Assembly: GCA_013399855.1 (NCBI GenBank)
Contig: VXAY01001313.1
Span: forward strand, 1,721,084-1,785,083
Reading direction: 5' to 3'
Source of the DNA: Oxyruncus cristatus
Lineage: Eukaryota; Chordata; Aves; Passeriformes; Cotingidae
Length of the DNA stretch: 64,000 nucleotides
Below are positions 1-13,422 of this stretch, in pieces. Every line of letters begins with the position of its first letter. Position 1 is the stretch's first letter. The translations under genes and the position numbers were made by a program. A model generated the notes under the pieces. That model was not told the DNA's origin. It did not search any database and worked only from the letters and a program-made list of their open reading frames with translations.

Positions 1-3000
1 TGTCTTCAAATTCCAAGTATAAATATCAGTGAGGAGCACTACAATATTTTAAGGTAGAAAGAAATTGCAACCCCTCTGTCTGCATAAAGGCCATCTTACC
101 TCTTTCTTTTCTAATGCAAAATGAGACATTTGAGAACAGACAAAATACGCAGTTAAAACATAATAAGAAGGCTAAATGCCATTTCAACTCTGCCTCCAAT
201 TACCGTACACAATGGGCATTAATATTAATAGGAGTTTAGGGAATCCAACAAAACAACAATGACAGCCTGAAATTCCCATCATCTTTGGAAGGGCTGTCAG
301 GAAAAACTGTACTTGTCATTTTGACTAGAATAAGCCCGTAAGAAAATTGGCTATCCAAGGTGATACATGCTCATAAAATTACTTTAAGCAAATTGGCATG
401 TTTTAATGATATTTTACTGCAGAAAAACCTTAACATTTTTTACCTGCCCAAATGCTTATCTGTCTTCCAGTATCTTTCCTATGTGGTCTTTCTTTCATCC
501 CCTTCCCTCTGGCTGAACCACAGAAGTATCTTTCCAGGATACTCTAATGTGTCTGCTTAGGTCAGCCAAAAACTTGTTGTTCCTTTCTTCATAATATTTT
601 TACTGTCCACTGTCAGTACTGGGATATATTATCTTATTTTTAACAGTGAACACATAGCCTTTTGAGCTCTTCTAACAGCCACCACATTTTTCCATTCCAC
701 AAAAGATGCTGGTTGTTCTCCTGCTAGACTCTATCACCCCTTTGAGCAAACAGCAGCATAACCAATAGTCTTTTTGTTCAAGCTTGGAGCAATATCCTTC
801 CTCATGCTGTTCCCTCTATATGTCCCACTCTACTCTTTCACAGATTACGCGTTACCCTGCACATGCTTCACCAAAAACATCAGTTTTATCTGCCGATGTG
901 CAAGTTCCTAACATCTACCCACCTGTACCTTTTGCTGCACTTCCAGGACCTTCAACTAGAATTTTATCCTCTCAGGTCACAAGACTTTTCTGACATGAGC
1001 CTTGCTTACAGAAAAGCCAGCATCCACTGCAAAATCCATGAGAAATATCAGCATTAATTACAGACACAGATGCACATAAAATGAGAAAACAAATACATTC
1101 CACATGTATTTCACTTCTGCACTCTATACACACACAAGCATGCTCTCAACACATTTTTATATTACTCTAAAAAGTTCAAAAGAAAGGCTGATAGCAGTTA
1201 TTTAATGCCTAGGAACTCAAGAGAAATTTGAGATCAGCAAAAGCTCATGTCACACCTAGTGCACAATGAGTCAGATTTCACCTGTTATCAATGGGCACTA
1301 TTTTGCATCCTATTTGTAGCACTGACTAGAAAGGTACTTGAACTACCTTGGATATGGCCCAGTGAACACCCCTTAGCTTTTGCCATTCTTGCAGTGCAAA
1401 GTTCACAATGGTTTTGCACCACCATGTTTAAACCTGCCCTCAGCAAGGGGCAGTGAAGATGCACCTAAGAGTGTATCCAATTCCACAGCTCAGAGAATTT
1501 TGTAGGAAGGTAGCACACAGCTTATTTTACTAATCAAAGTTACATTAAAACCACCAAATTAAGGGATTCTGTGAGATCTTAGCTTTTCAAAACTTATACG
1601 TAAACCCACTTTGAAAAATAACATAGCAATATGAACAATAAAGATCTCATTTTGAAAACTACACTGTACAGAATCAAGAAGATATCTCTCTGCTAAGGAA
1701 AAAAAACCCTCAAAACTTTTAAGCTCCCCTCAGTCAGATGTCATGATTCTTTCATTTTCTTTCCTATTTTGGATAGAACGAAAAAAAAATAAAGGGTAAA
1801 CTGGACCATTTGAAAGACCTATTATCTGCTTACTACCTTACTGACTTGGACTCTGTGCGCAATTTCCAGTGGATTGTTCCTGAAAATGGCCCTCCATTGA
1901 CAAACTACTGTAAGGAAATCTTACCCTAACAGCAGTTTAATCAGTGAGACATAACTAACACCACACTGCCCTTGTTTCTTGGGTTACTCTGTAGGCAGCC
2001 ACAGTCCACCATGACCTCACCTTCACCAAGTAACTGCCCTCTTTCAGAATCAAATACAAATCTATCAGCAATCCTAGCTCAGGGAGCTGCTGCTGACACA
2101 CCCTGCTCCATATTTCATTTATAAATTTAATCAAATAAGAAAAAAATATGAGTTAATATACAGAGCTCACCACTGATGGGATCCTTTTTAATAGGGCCCC
2201 TTAACAGTTGCTTTTTTAACTATTTTTCCTTAAATGTCTCCTTTGTATGGAAAAGCCTTGCACACTCCAGGAACTCTGCAACTAGTTAATGATTTGAACT
2301 AAAACATTTATGCCATCCTTGTCACCATGGTATCCAGAACACTATTGATGATTCCTTCCTGTTTGCTTATTTCAAGCATGCTGGTCCAGCATTCATGAAG
2401 CAAACTCCTTTTGCTGTCTAAAACATATAATCCTGAAGTTTTCAATACTAGCTTGTAAAACTTAGGTCTATGTTTTTCACTGATTAGTATATTTAAAAAT
2501 GTAGGCAGAGGTTTGAAAATTTGAGGCTAACATCACATGTCTGACCACATCAGGTCTTATTGCTGGCTGTGAAACAGCCCTTAAGCATGTAACCACTTCT
2601 CAATAGTGCTGGAAACACACCCGCTAAAGCATATGATCCCAAAGATAAATAGGACCACACTAAAGGACTCAGTAAACAATAGGAACATAGATAAAACTGT
2701 ATTAACCCCTCAGTGCAGCATGTTGCATGGGCTTCTTAAACAAACCGCTTTACAGCCTCCATCCTCTCCTCCCCATCATTCCCACCAGTTCAGGCTTCAT
2801 ATCCTTCAACCTCTGCCACCTCACAGGTGCAGACTAATGCTCCCTCAGCATATGGCAGACACACAGAGATTAGATCAATCTCCTTTTTCTCCTGTCTCTT
2901 TCCCCAAAATGAGGTCAGACCTAATAGGAAAATACCAGTTTTTCACTATCTACAGTGCTGAATTACTTTTCAGTGCCTTGGAATGGACAATATCATTTCA

Positions 3001-3278
3001 AGAACACAGAAATAGTGTTCTATAGTCACCTGTCCCAGTACACCTACGTGCATGACTGCACACACACACTCCTCACTTGATGCACTCCACTTCCCTGGGT
3101 GAGACTGCCATGCTTCCAAAGTGCAGTGTGCAGAGCAGGAGCTCAGAATGATTCCTTCCTCTTCATTATTTTTATGCCCTGTCATGATAATCATGGAAGG
3201 CAGGAACCCAGGAGAAAGGGAAAAAGGCAATACATGCAACTTCTGCCAGATTAATTTCTTTTTAGGCTGGTGGAGAGT

Positions 3279-3295
3279 AAAAAAAAAAAAAAAAA
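3279..3295. repeat. poly(A) run, 17 bases
   Basis: Uninterrupted A run, not preceded by any recognisable retroposed gene body. Confidence 0.95.
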
Positions 3296-4542
3296 TTAAA
3301 AAAAGCATGATTCATTTCCTATTATTCACTGTGAGATCCATTCAATTACTGCTCTAACAGTACATTGGAGCAAGGATAGCTCTCAGACACAGGGAAAGGT
3401 CAGTCTGACCTCTACTTCTAAACTCTGCCTAACACTTGCTTCCAGATTGTTCTCTCTCAAATGCATTGGCAGAGAATACACACACAAGTCCAGAATGCAC
3501 CTTTTGAGCTGAGGACCCACTCCAGGTAAGAGAAGAGCTGTGAATTTTAAAAGAAGAAATTATAGAGGATATTTGCGTAGTATTGGCTGCTGGAAATAAA
3601 CTTGATTTGAGGAGTTTGGCTTCAGATACAGAACAACACTTCCAGTTTCCTAGCTTGCTTAAATACAATTTGTTCTGGTCTATTGTATAAGAACTAATTA
3701 TGCCCATGGTTAAGTAATAGTCTCAATTACATTCAATGGGACTTGTAGCATGGAGAACTCACAGGAGAAACAAACTCACAAAATCTGCTGAGAAAGGGGG
3801 GAAAAAAACCATTTTATTTTCCAGTTCCCTCATCCCTAGAAGTAACACACTTTGTGGTTGATCTTTCCAGTCAGGCAAGGTGCTAGGGGTAAGAAGTCTC
3901 TTGCAGCAACTCTTCCCCATAAACAGTTAATGTAAGAGGCTTAGGGGTCATTTGAACAAAGTAAGACCCACAGAGGTGTGTAGAACCATGGAGAACCACA
4001 AAGATGATCTCTCCGAGGGAGGCAGAGAACAGATACACCAGAGCACCAAAAAAAAGTACTTGCAATATTGCAGTTGTCTCATAAGTGCTGATATCTTTGT
4101 GACTTGGGGCAGCGGGGTCAGCTACAAAAAGAAAGGTCAAGTTGCTCTTTATCAGTGATGAACCAACATAGCAACCTGTGGACAAATACTGAACTATGGA
4201 GACAAACACCATCTCACCTTGTGGTCTCCATTTTCTGGAGCCATCTCCAGCCCCCACCAGCACAGTCCCCACCCTCTTTAGTGAGTCCCATCCTTGCCTT
4301 GACCCCCATCCTTCCAGAGCTTCCTGCCCTGCTCCAACTTTTATTTCCACTCTCACATTCCCAACCACCTCTGTCCCACAGCCCATCAAGACTCTCAATC
4401 CAAAACAGAGAGCTAAAATTGATACTGTTATCTGTGTGTAAGATGAACTTGCTTCTCAAGGAAAGCAACTTATCATGCTAGCATGACAGATCATACCCTT
4501 TTTAATTTGTAGGTTTAGTAGGTAGCCCATCACTATTTAATT

Positions 4543-4560
4543 TCATATATATATATAAAT
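4543..4560. repeat. short AT microsatellite beside a CR1 tail
   Basis: CATATATATATATAAATATT, a short AT-alternating stretch about 30 bases left of the CR1 tail at 4587. Confidence 0.75.
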
Positions 4561-4586
4561 ATTAAATTTTTAATTGTTTGCAGTCA

Positions 4587-4636
4587 ATGATCATTGTGGG
4601 TCCCTTCCAACTCGGGATATTCTATCATTCTATGAG
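4587..4636 (+). mobile_element. CR1 LINE tail fragment
   Basis: GATCATTGTGGGTCCCTTCC, AACTCGGGATATTCTATCAT and TCTATGA reproduce the terminal 50 bases of CR1 elements, including the imperfect ATTCTATGA terminal repeat. No upstream CR1 sequence is recognisable, so this is a severely 5'-truncated copy. Antisense to GRID1. Confidence 0.75.
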
Positions 4637-7600
4637 AGCATTTAGAATTTGGACAGGGCAGATGCAAGACCAGTGCTGACTTCAAACAGAAACAGGAGAC
4701 AAGCAAGTACCATTTGACAGCTACAAATGATAGACACAGTTTTGTAAGCTCTGCCCTGATCTGTTTTCATGCACGTGTGCCAATTCTTCTTTGAAGTTAA
4801 GAGACAGGTCCCTACAAGAAGAATAATAATACACTTGAGGCAACGAGAGAAAAAGCTCCTGTGTTTTGACAAGATTGTGTGTATATGTTGTCTTGTATAA
4901 AACGTCTTCAAAACTGCATTCAAAGTATGTTGTCTATAAGGTTACACAGGTCACCCACTTCCCCGAGCACACAAAGCAGTGGTGTTTCCGTGTGCACTTG
5001 GATTAAAGCAAAAACTGAAAAACCCTTTTTGCACTGTACAAAATGGGAGTGTGTTAGCAGATGTAGCTCCCCAGCTTGGACGCTGGGCAGGCTGTGATTG
5101 ACTGGGTGTTTAACAGGAAATGGCATTTGACTGTCTAGTCTGTCCATTCTGAAGAGCTGCAGTGTGAAGCAGGCAAAATTCTCCCCTCCAAAGACAAAAT
5201 CTATCAACTCCATTATACAGCACTCTCCTCCAGTTCAAAGGACCAAATCCTCACGGAGTTTATTAAAATGCCTCTTCTGCTAGGCAGGTTGGGACACAAA
5301 CCAGCATTCATATATTAGAGACTTACCGAAAGTTCAAGGGAAACATAAATAACAAACAATTTAACCTAAAATGATATTTAAGAGTTCTAGCATTCCCCAA
5401 GCAATTAACCACAGTTTGGCTCTTAAATTATTAATATTGCAATGGACATTTGCAAAACAATTTTTTCTGATTGAAGAGACAAGATGCAATCTTCTGCTCC
5501 TGATGATTCCCTCCCCTGTAGTTACATTCCTGTATTTTGACACAGTCATTATTTTAGCTCTAACCAACAATGCCACTAAGTCACATCTACGACTTCAGGT
5601 AAGGAATATATAATAGCAGCTACTCACTAAACCAGCACAAAACTTTGGAAAAGGGTTGGAGAAATTATTTTCTTTCACATTTCAATACATTTTAATGTTT
5701 CAGCCCCCTTAGTCTTGATCTTGATCCGAGTTTCATATTAACCCACTGTGCCAAAGTGCAACTGTTGCACTTGTACTACACTGCAGTGCAAGATTAGTGC
5801 AAACCACCAAGTTTCAAGTAACTGTGTTAAAAGTCGTGACTTCAATCAGTGGTCCTCAAATCTCAGTTAGGAAAAAACAAAATGACAGCAATTAAAGAAT
5901 AAAGATTTCCACTTACTCCCTGAATAAATACAGCATAAAAAGCTCTAACCCAAGGTGCTACTGTGCTGTTCTCCACGCCTCACTTTTTACCCACAAGGAT
6001 CTTTTTGTAAAAAGCTCATCTATTCAGCTCAATTTAAGGTCTAGCATATATTTAGTTCCAGGTTAATTTCTAGTATGAGGTTTTTTTCTACAAGCAAAAT
6101 TCATATGGATGATTAAACCTGTATCATGTACTTCAAATATTAGTGTTTACCACAGCCACACAAAGGCAAGAAGTTTCTCAATTCATAATAGAACGTTCAG
6201 TGCTGCAAATGAAAATTGAAAAACATTCATACATCTAAAAGTATTTGTCTTATTTCTAAAACAACATAAGTACTCAGCCCAGATACTTAGACACTTGAAG
6301 AATATAGAATTTTCCAAGTCACACAAGCTGTTTAAAAAAGTCAGGGTTTGCAGAGCCAGCAATCCGTCATAGTGGTAAAAACTGTTATAAACAAATATAA
6401 AAGCTTCTATGAACTGGTCTGATAATCAGAAGATTCCTGTACACTACTTGTATGTATCAAAGATAGAGTAAATGCTTAACCCAAGGTTTTCAGAGTGGAG
6501 TAAAACAGTATTTATTAACAAGTTGCATGAAAATTATAAAACCTAATGAAAACAGGAAAAGGAAGAAAAAATAATAATAAAACAACCACTTAGAAATCGT
6601 TGGCAGCAAAATTTCAAACAACAACTGTACAGACCCTCGGGTATTTTTAATATTAAAACCAAACAGCACTGGAAGTAAATTGAAACAGCTTTAACTTCTT
6701 AGACATCAACAAAATATAGTAAGACTTTATTGCATTACTTGCACAGCACTGCATCATGAAGTAGATCCCTACATGCTACTGGTGTGTTTAGTTTAATTGT
6801 TTCAAAGTCAAACCAATGGTGAGAATTTTGGTTCACCTGTGAGACCCAAGCCCACAGCTAAACAAGCAGAGAAGTGAACAAATAAAATCATCTTCTATGT
6901 TTGGAACCATCTCACAATATGAAAGAACATATTCCTTGGTAGATGAATACATTTCACATCAAATGAAATCCTTACATAGTCTTTATGATTTCATATTTTA
7001 GTATTAAGGAAAGCAGTATATAAATATTTAGCATATGTGAAAAAGACACGAGTCAAATTTTGTGAAACATGTTTGGAGAGCTTAAACAGGCATTACCAGT
7101 CATAGATTTTGCTTTTCTTTATTCAAACCAATGTATTCCTCTCCACACTATACTAATTATACATCAATTACATTATTCGTGTTTGCACACACACATTTCT
7201 GTACATGTGTACGCAAATGCTTAAATGGAAGTTTGTGCTATATTCACTGGGTTTGTGATTTCATAACAACTGCTTCTAATAGCATTTATCACCATTATTT
7301 ATTACTCAGATCATACCCCAGGTGTGCATGGTGCCTTACAGGCAAACAAGACAGATGTCAGAGCTAGACAGCTGCCTGGATCAGACTCCACACTGCTGAG
7401 GAAACAGCAAGCTCTGAGACAGTGACAGGACTGACAGTGTGAAGATCTCTGCAGTGATCATAAAAATGTACATAAAACTAAACGCAATTTTAACAAACTA
7501 GCCTTGCTCCACAGCATACTTTCCTCCCTGTTTAGATACTACAGCAAACATCCGCAGTGTTCCAAAGGGAACTAATGGTAGTGGCTTGCTGAGGTAGGAC

Positions 7601-8040
7601 TGCCACTTTCCACACCCCTATGCTGTGATTCGGAATTCCAGTTTTTCAGTCACAAAAGTTCCTGGTGATACAACTGGAATGGAGCCACGCAAATTGCAGT
7701 CAGACTCAAATAGTTGAGGAATACCCACTGCTCTGTTCTTTAGAGGTGTCAAAACTGGATATCTGGTTTAACAGGTGCAGTAAGATATCTAAAGTGTATT
7801 TCACTAATGACCATGGCCCGGCAGAAAACACTGTACTATGTGTTCATGTGATTTGTGACTTTGGAAGCATCTATGGGTGGCCTGTAAGAGAAATTCATAT
7901 CTTCTCTGACCCATTCAGCCTCAAAGGCAGCGAACAGGCACAGATGTCTCTTAGCCTAACATGCCCTTTCTCCACAAACTGCCAAACTATCTGAAAACAT
8001 CCCAAGGAGCTTTGGAAAACAATGGGTGGGGTTTGGCATA

Positions 8041-8098
8041 TTGACTTCACCAAGTCAACCAGCAAAAGGTTGACTTCACCAAGTCAACCAGCAAAGGC
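8041..8098. repeat. tandem duplication of a 29-base unit with an internal hairpin
   Basis: The unit TTGACTTCACCAAGTCAACC-AGCAAAAGG (8041-8069) is repeated directly at 8070-8098 with only the last bases changed. Each unit contains TTGACTT-CACC-AAGTCAA, a perfect 7-base inverted repeat with a 4-base loop, so two identical hairpins sit 29 bases apart. Confidence 0.95.
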
Positions 8099-8536
8099 AA
8101 AAGAGCTTAGAGTGAAGACTGAGTTACACTGTAGGAAGCACATACGGTGCTCACTCCCCAGCCTGCCTTTCAGCGGGCAATGTAGCATCAAACCTTCCTC
8201 TAACACATGCAGGGAAGAAACATCTCCAAGGCCTTTGCTTTTATCATGTCTTCACTTAAGGAAACGTAAACCTTGAAAAGGGCGAAATAGTCCCTTTACC
8301 TTGCCAATCAGGCAAGCATATGCCACTTTTCAATGCAGTTATTTATACCCATGTCTACTTTACACACTTGACATTACCACAGGAGTAATGATGACAACAG
8401 AAAGCTCTATCGTAGTCTACCCTCACTATTAAAGGATGCACGGAATAATACTGACCATACATTTCTAAATAAAACCAACAAAGTATATTTCACCTGCTTT
8501 TTTACATAACAAATGACCCCAAAAATTTGTTTCATT

Positions 8537-8571
8537 GTTTTTTGGTTTGGGTTTGTTTGGTTTTTTTTTTT
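8537..8571. repeat. T/G low-complexity tract
   Basis: TTTGGTTTGGGTTTGTTTGG followed by an 11-base T run. The composition is the complement of the A/C tracts elsewhere in the window. Confidence 0.9.
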
Positions 8572-9705
8572 GATGTGCCACTAACAGCCTATTTTTTTGC
8601 CTCCACACTTTCTCCTTCTGTTGTGGTTATTAGAAAAGTATTATTCGGGGATGTTATCTCTTCTTTCCTTGTTTAATACCTTACAATGTTGTTTACAAGA
8701 AGAATTCCAAATAAAAATAAAAGTTTATTGGGCTGTATTATAAAAATCCTGCAATAAAGTCTCCTTGCCTGAGGCTAAAGAATTTCCTAGGCTTTTATAC
8801 CTCTCCAGATTTTTACAAGATACCTGTTCAGCCTCAGTTAAAATCACGCCATGAATACACAGCAGTGGACGGTCAAGATTAATTCCTTTGTTTCTAGTAA
8901 CTGGACAATATTTTGATTTAAATGGGTTAAGGTGTGCAAGTGATCTGTAAGATGACTGACTTTGCAGCAGTATCATTAAGCTGGAAAAGTTTTAGAAGCC
9001 CATGTACTATTTTGTATTCCTTTTTAGTTTGAACTCTTATTTCCAAACACATCTTTCCTTTTTGGCATGATAAGCAAGTAGGACTTGGAAGGGTGTTTTC
9101 TTTGTACTTCTTTGCCTGAGACTGAACAAGGTAGAGAACCAGCCAGCATCCCCATGTACCATGTGCTCTGAACAGAACACAAATCAGTGCAAGGATATAA
9201 CATTCTCCTAAAGAATGAGAAAAAAGCAAACAAAAAGAAGGAAAGAAAAAAAGCCAATGGGATGTCTGACATCTTTGCCATTTTCTAACCTGAATGCTGT
9301 AATAAATCACTTGTTACTTAACATTCTGTAGCTGGAAATACTTGATATTTTTCTGTTGTTTGAAAGCACCCTCTCATATTCCGCTGCTCCTCTTTATGAT
9401 CAATGCAATTAAATTTCCACAGAGGAAGTTAATTTGACAACTGGCATAATTTACTTTCCCTTACGGCCTCAAACTGCTTTACATGCCCCAGTGCTGTGGC
9501 TGGACCTACACAAACTCTACCCTCTCTCCTGCCTCCCAGGTGTGTATAGCATGAGAGCCACAAAAAGTTCTACAGGGAGAGGTTTGCACCAGATTGTGCT
9601 CCCTGACATGAATACAATATACTCTGTGCTCTTTCCTCTCAAATCATGGAACAATTTTTACTGTGTTTGCAAGGGATCCATCTTAGTAACAAAGCCAAAC
9701 TAGGG

Positions 9706-9713
9706 TGACGTCA
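9706..9713. promoter_or_regulatory. candidate CREB/ATF site (full CRE palindrome)
   Basis: TGACGTCA, the full cyclic-AMP response element, embedded in GGGTGACGTCAAAATG. The match is exact and contains a CpG, in an intron that is otherwise CpG-poor. Whether it is bound cannot be told from sequence. Confidence 0.35.
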
Positions 9714-10366
9714 AAATGCAAACTGATCCAGACACTTAAATTATTTAAAAAAAAAAATATGATGCAATCTACTATCATGGATCTACTATTTGTCAGTTAT
9801 TTCTGGTCTAGGTACCTTGATTGCTGCATGTAAGGTGTAAGAATCCTTCACAAAAAGCTTTTGATGCAGGATGTAGAGCTCACAGGGGACTCTGTCATGC
9901 AATGGCTCAGAGCGAAAGCAAAAGTATCATCAGTTGTATGTTTAAAATAACTCACTTATGGCTGTGGTCATTAGTTTTTTCTCATAAACTGAGTTCTATT
10001 GCACACAATATCAGGATTTTCCTCTTTAGGATTGCCATAGAATAGTGACTTTCCACTTGCACAGCCATCACCAGAAGAGGCGAACAAAAACTCATGGCTT
10101 GAACCTTCCTCTTTGAAACATAACCACCAATTTTATCAGGAATAATAATTAAAAAAAAGCCTGGAGTTCCTCAGAGTTCACAATTTAAACCATGTTCTGG
10201 AGATATTTAGTCATTCATTTAAATATTCTGGAAAAATCCAGAGCACCTCAAAGAACAATGAAATTATTCAGTTGTATCTCATCTAAGATACAAGTAGAGT
10301 TATTTGGCAGACTTTTTTGTTTGTGCATCTCATTATTTTCTGCAGTCTCTAAAATTAATGTCCACC

Positions 10367-10385
10367 AAAAAAAAAAAAAAAAAAA
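10367..10385. repeat. poly(A) run, 19 bases
   Basis: Uninterrupted A run followed by GAAACC. No retroposon body was recognised to its left. Confidence 0.95.
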
Positions 10386-12137
10386 GAAACCAATTAAATA
10401 TTGCCATCTGTTACCCATCTTTAAACTGAAGTTTTTGGTCATCAGACCCTTTTAGGAGCAATTCAAACATCTGCAACTAGGTGTCTCATGACATTTGGGA
10501 TACAGCATAGGGTCTGCAAGTGACCCCTGCCTGTCTTACAATGGCCTGATGGAAGACAATGTAGCCCTCCTGTAGATACCCCAAGCACCTACTACAGCAC
10601 TAACCAGCTATTTTTTATGTACAGAGCCACTGCCTCCGTATTTTCATAGGGTGTGCAAACCCATACATTAGTTCTATACCACCTCAGTTCACAAAGCCAT
10701 AAATGCCAAAACTCCAGTCTGCATGTCACAGCTTGATTAAGCAGCGGTATAATCATGCACTCGAAGTACTCTCTAATTTAAGGGTACATGGAAATCCAAA
10801 TGAAGATGGTGATGGAGAAAGCACACTGTCATTTGTAATGAGAAGTAAGGGATAGCTAGTGCTCTCCAACTACTTTCAGAACAACATAATATTTTCCTAA
10901 CTATACTCAGAAAATAAGTTGTTGGGAATGTAGGAATTTACTTATTTTGGTCTCCAAACGAACCAACTTTATGCAAAATTTCTAAATTACAAAGAGCCAA
11001 TCCCCACTTGGCTCCCTCTCTGGAAAAGACAAAACTTATCAAATGTTCAGACTTTCAGGGTTTCATTAGATTCCCAAGAAGAAAAAATTGCACCCATGAC
11101 AGAGGGAAGTATGGAAAAGTAGCCATTTTCTGAGATTCACTGCTCTTTAATGGCAGAAAAAGTACTGAAATGTAAAGAAGAAAAGTTGGAAAGCCAGTCC
11201 AAGTGGGATGACTATCACATAGTTTCCACCTGTACAGACCCATCTTTCCTCTCATTTTCTCACTATATGGGGTAGACCTAAAGGCCTATTTCTTCCTAAA
11301 GAAGAACATATTCTAGTTCTATGAGGAAGAGGAAAGGAGCACATTCTAGGCTGGACTATGACCCAATTAACAGACAGAAAAAGAAATGCTAAATTGCCTT
11401 GAAACTATACAAATATCCTGAACCCCCAGAGTCTAAACATTCCGACCTTAATCCATTTCTAGCTGCAGTCCTTTGTTAATTTTTTATTTCATTAAAAACA
11501 TCTTCTTGGAACCAAAAATTAGGATTTTTTTTCCCCGCCCAGCAATGTAACTTTTCATTTGTTCACTTTGATGAGTGCTTTCTTAATGATTTAAAGCTGA
11601 CTTAAAAAGAATAAATGTTGCTCTGTTTACTTCCTTCTGGTACCTCTGTGGCACTCATTTCTGGCAGAAAGATAACTGTAACATCTTCGTCTGCATATAT
11701 GCACAAAAACAGGGCAGTAAATATATGAAAATAACAATGTCTAGACCTGAGTCTGGTGGTTTAATCTTGCTGGTCAGAGAGGAAAGAGATCAGACATACA
11801 AAAAAGGAAGTACTATTCCCACAAAGCTTTTTGATAGTCTGAGCAGCTACTTTGCAGTAATTCAAATACACTGACAATTTGGCATTATTCATGTTTTACT
11901 ATTTCCAGCTGGGTCATTTTTCTAATCTAATCAGCTAAACTTTGTCTTCTGAAATCGTTTTCAGAACAAGAAATACATAATTCTCTATATCCATTCCACA
12001 AGACAAGTCATGTGTCAGCTCAGAAAATCTGTGGCTAATACAGGATGAATTGCTGCCAGGCTAAACGTGAAGCTGTCCGGTGTGGCAGTGTCAGAACTGT
12101 GTAAGGGCAGCCCATTGAAGAGAGGTCCTCCTCACGA

Positions 12138-12185
12138 CTGGGCTCGATGATCTTAAGGGTCTTTCACAACATAAATGAGTCTCTA
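12138..12185 (+). mobile_element. CR1 LINE tail fragment
   Basis: The sequence GGGCTCGATGATCTTAAGGGTC followed by a TTTC-ACAACATAAATGA stretch matches the usual CR1 ending (ACTCGATGATCTTAAGGGTC, then TTTTCCAACCTAAATGA). Only the last ~50 bases are confidently recognisable. Weaker similarity may extend left to about 12085. Antisense to GRID1. Confidence 0.7.
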
Positions 12186-13369
12186 ATTCTAACATTGCCC
12201 ATATACTCTAATTCTGACCTTAAAAATTCCGGCATCCCAGGCTTTTAATTCTCTTGGGGTGACTTTCATGCAAATTTGTGATGAATTTCAAGTCAATTTA
12301 GGATAGATGAAAGATATTTGATTGACAGTGATGTCAGTATTTTACAGGAGACCTGCAGGGGACACTGGCAGGGCAAGTGAAGCTGAAACAGCATGAAGAC
12401 ATTTTTTCACATAAGCTTATTGCTGGGACAAAAGATTAGTTCCCACTAATGCCCCATACTGGTTTCTCTAAACCAGGATTTGGGATGTATTAGTCACTAT
12501 GTAAATAGCCCAGTAGATTTTTAACTCAACATGTTAGGGGATGTAGAAGGCACACTGTCCTACCTACAACTGAAAACAGCGAAGTGATAGTAATTCACAT
12601 TAACTAGTGCTTCCCAAATCCTAGACAACCCAACTCTTTCTGACTTTTCATGATTGTGTCTAAACAGACAGCTGTTCACCAGAAAGCTAACTTTCCATCC
12701 AGTCATTTTGCCAACAACAGTTTAATTACCAGCACTGCATTTTAGCATGAAGAAATGAGTACATAAAGAAAATTTTTTCCCGATTTGCAATTCAAAGTGT
12801 ATACATTCTGAATATATAAAAATATATTATCACAAATCAAAACATGCAGACTAAAACATTTTTTAAAATGGCAATACATCTCCTTGTGCTGTTTAAAATT
12901 CACAACCCTGCTCCATCCATTTGTCTTTACAGTCAATATAGCTGGATTTTCTCTCCATACACTTCACGAGAGAAATTCCTTTCCTTCTAATGAAAAGAAC
13001 TCTGCCCTTAAGAACTGGTAGGATCTTTTCAGCAAACACACTAATAGCAATTCCTGTTTCTTAAAGCACGAGTTTCAATTCAGTGGGGTTTTTTTACCAC
13101 TGATTTTTATCCTTTAAAATGCATTGATCTCTTTTTTTGCTGACCTTTACTGTATAAATGTCAATGTCAGATAAAATAATTGAACCCAGTAATCCATGCA
13201 CAGACTGGAGAAAACCTTTCACTGATTTCAACATGATATATCACAGTCTAATAGGAATCTAACTGTATTTCTTTAATAGACAAGTTTCTTTCCCTCAGTC
13301 TGAATCAGGAGATACATGAAACACAAAGTTTATACTGGGGAAATATTCTGAAAGTGATACCGGTTGCTA

Positions 13370-13422
13370 GTTGCCATGGAAATAATAAATTATTAACGTG
13401 GTAAACGGTGCCCTCTCTTTGG
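13370..13422. promoter_or_regulatory. candidate regulatory patch: X-box-like and CTCF-like matches
   Basis: GTTGCCATGGAAA at 13370-13382 has one good RFX half-site and a weaker second one. A further GGTTGCTAG lies just left. At 13408-13422 GTGCCCTCTCTTTGG carries the TGCCCTCT core of the CTCF motif but misses several flanking positions. Together they form a slightly GC-richer patch continuing to about 13560. Weak evidence. Confidence 0.2.

Noticed and set aside
3279..3295. Long A or T runs (3.3, 10.4, 17.6, 42.1 and 49.6 kb) as tails of processed pseudogenes
   Set aside because: No gene-like sequence precedes the tail in the expected orientation and no flanking target-site duplication was evident.
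3883..4398. 171-codon open frame on the minus strand with a hydrophobic segment
   Set aside because: No recognisable family, biased composition (the reverse of a C/T-rich stretch), no promoter or splice context. A chance frame in an intron is the better explanation.
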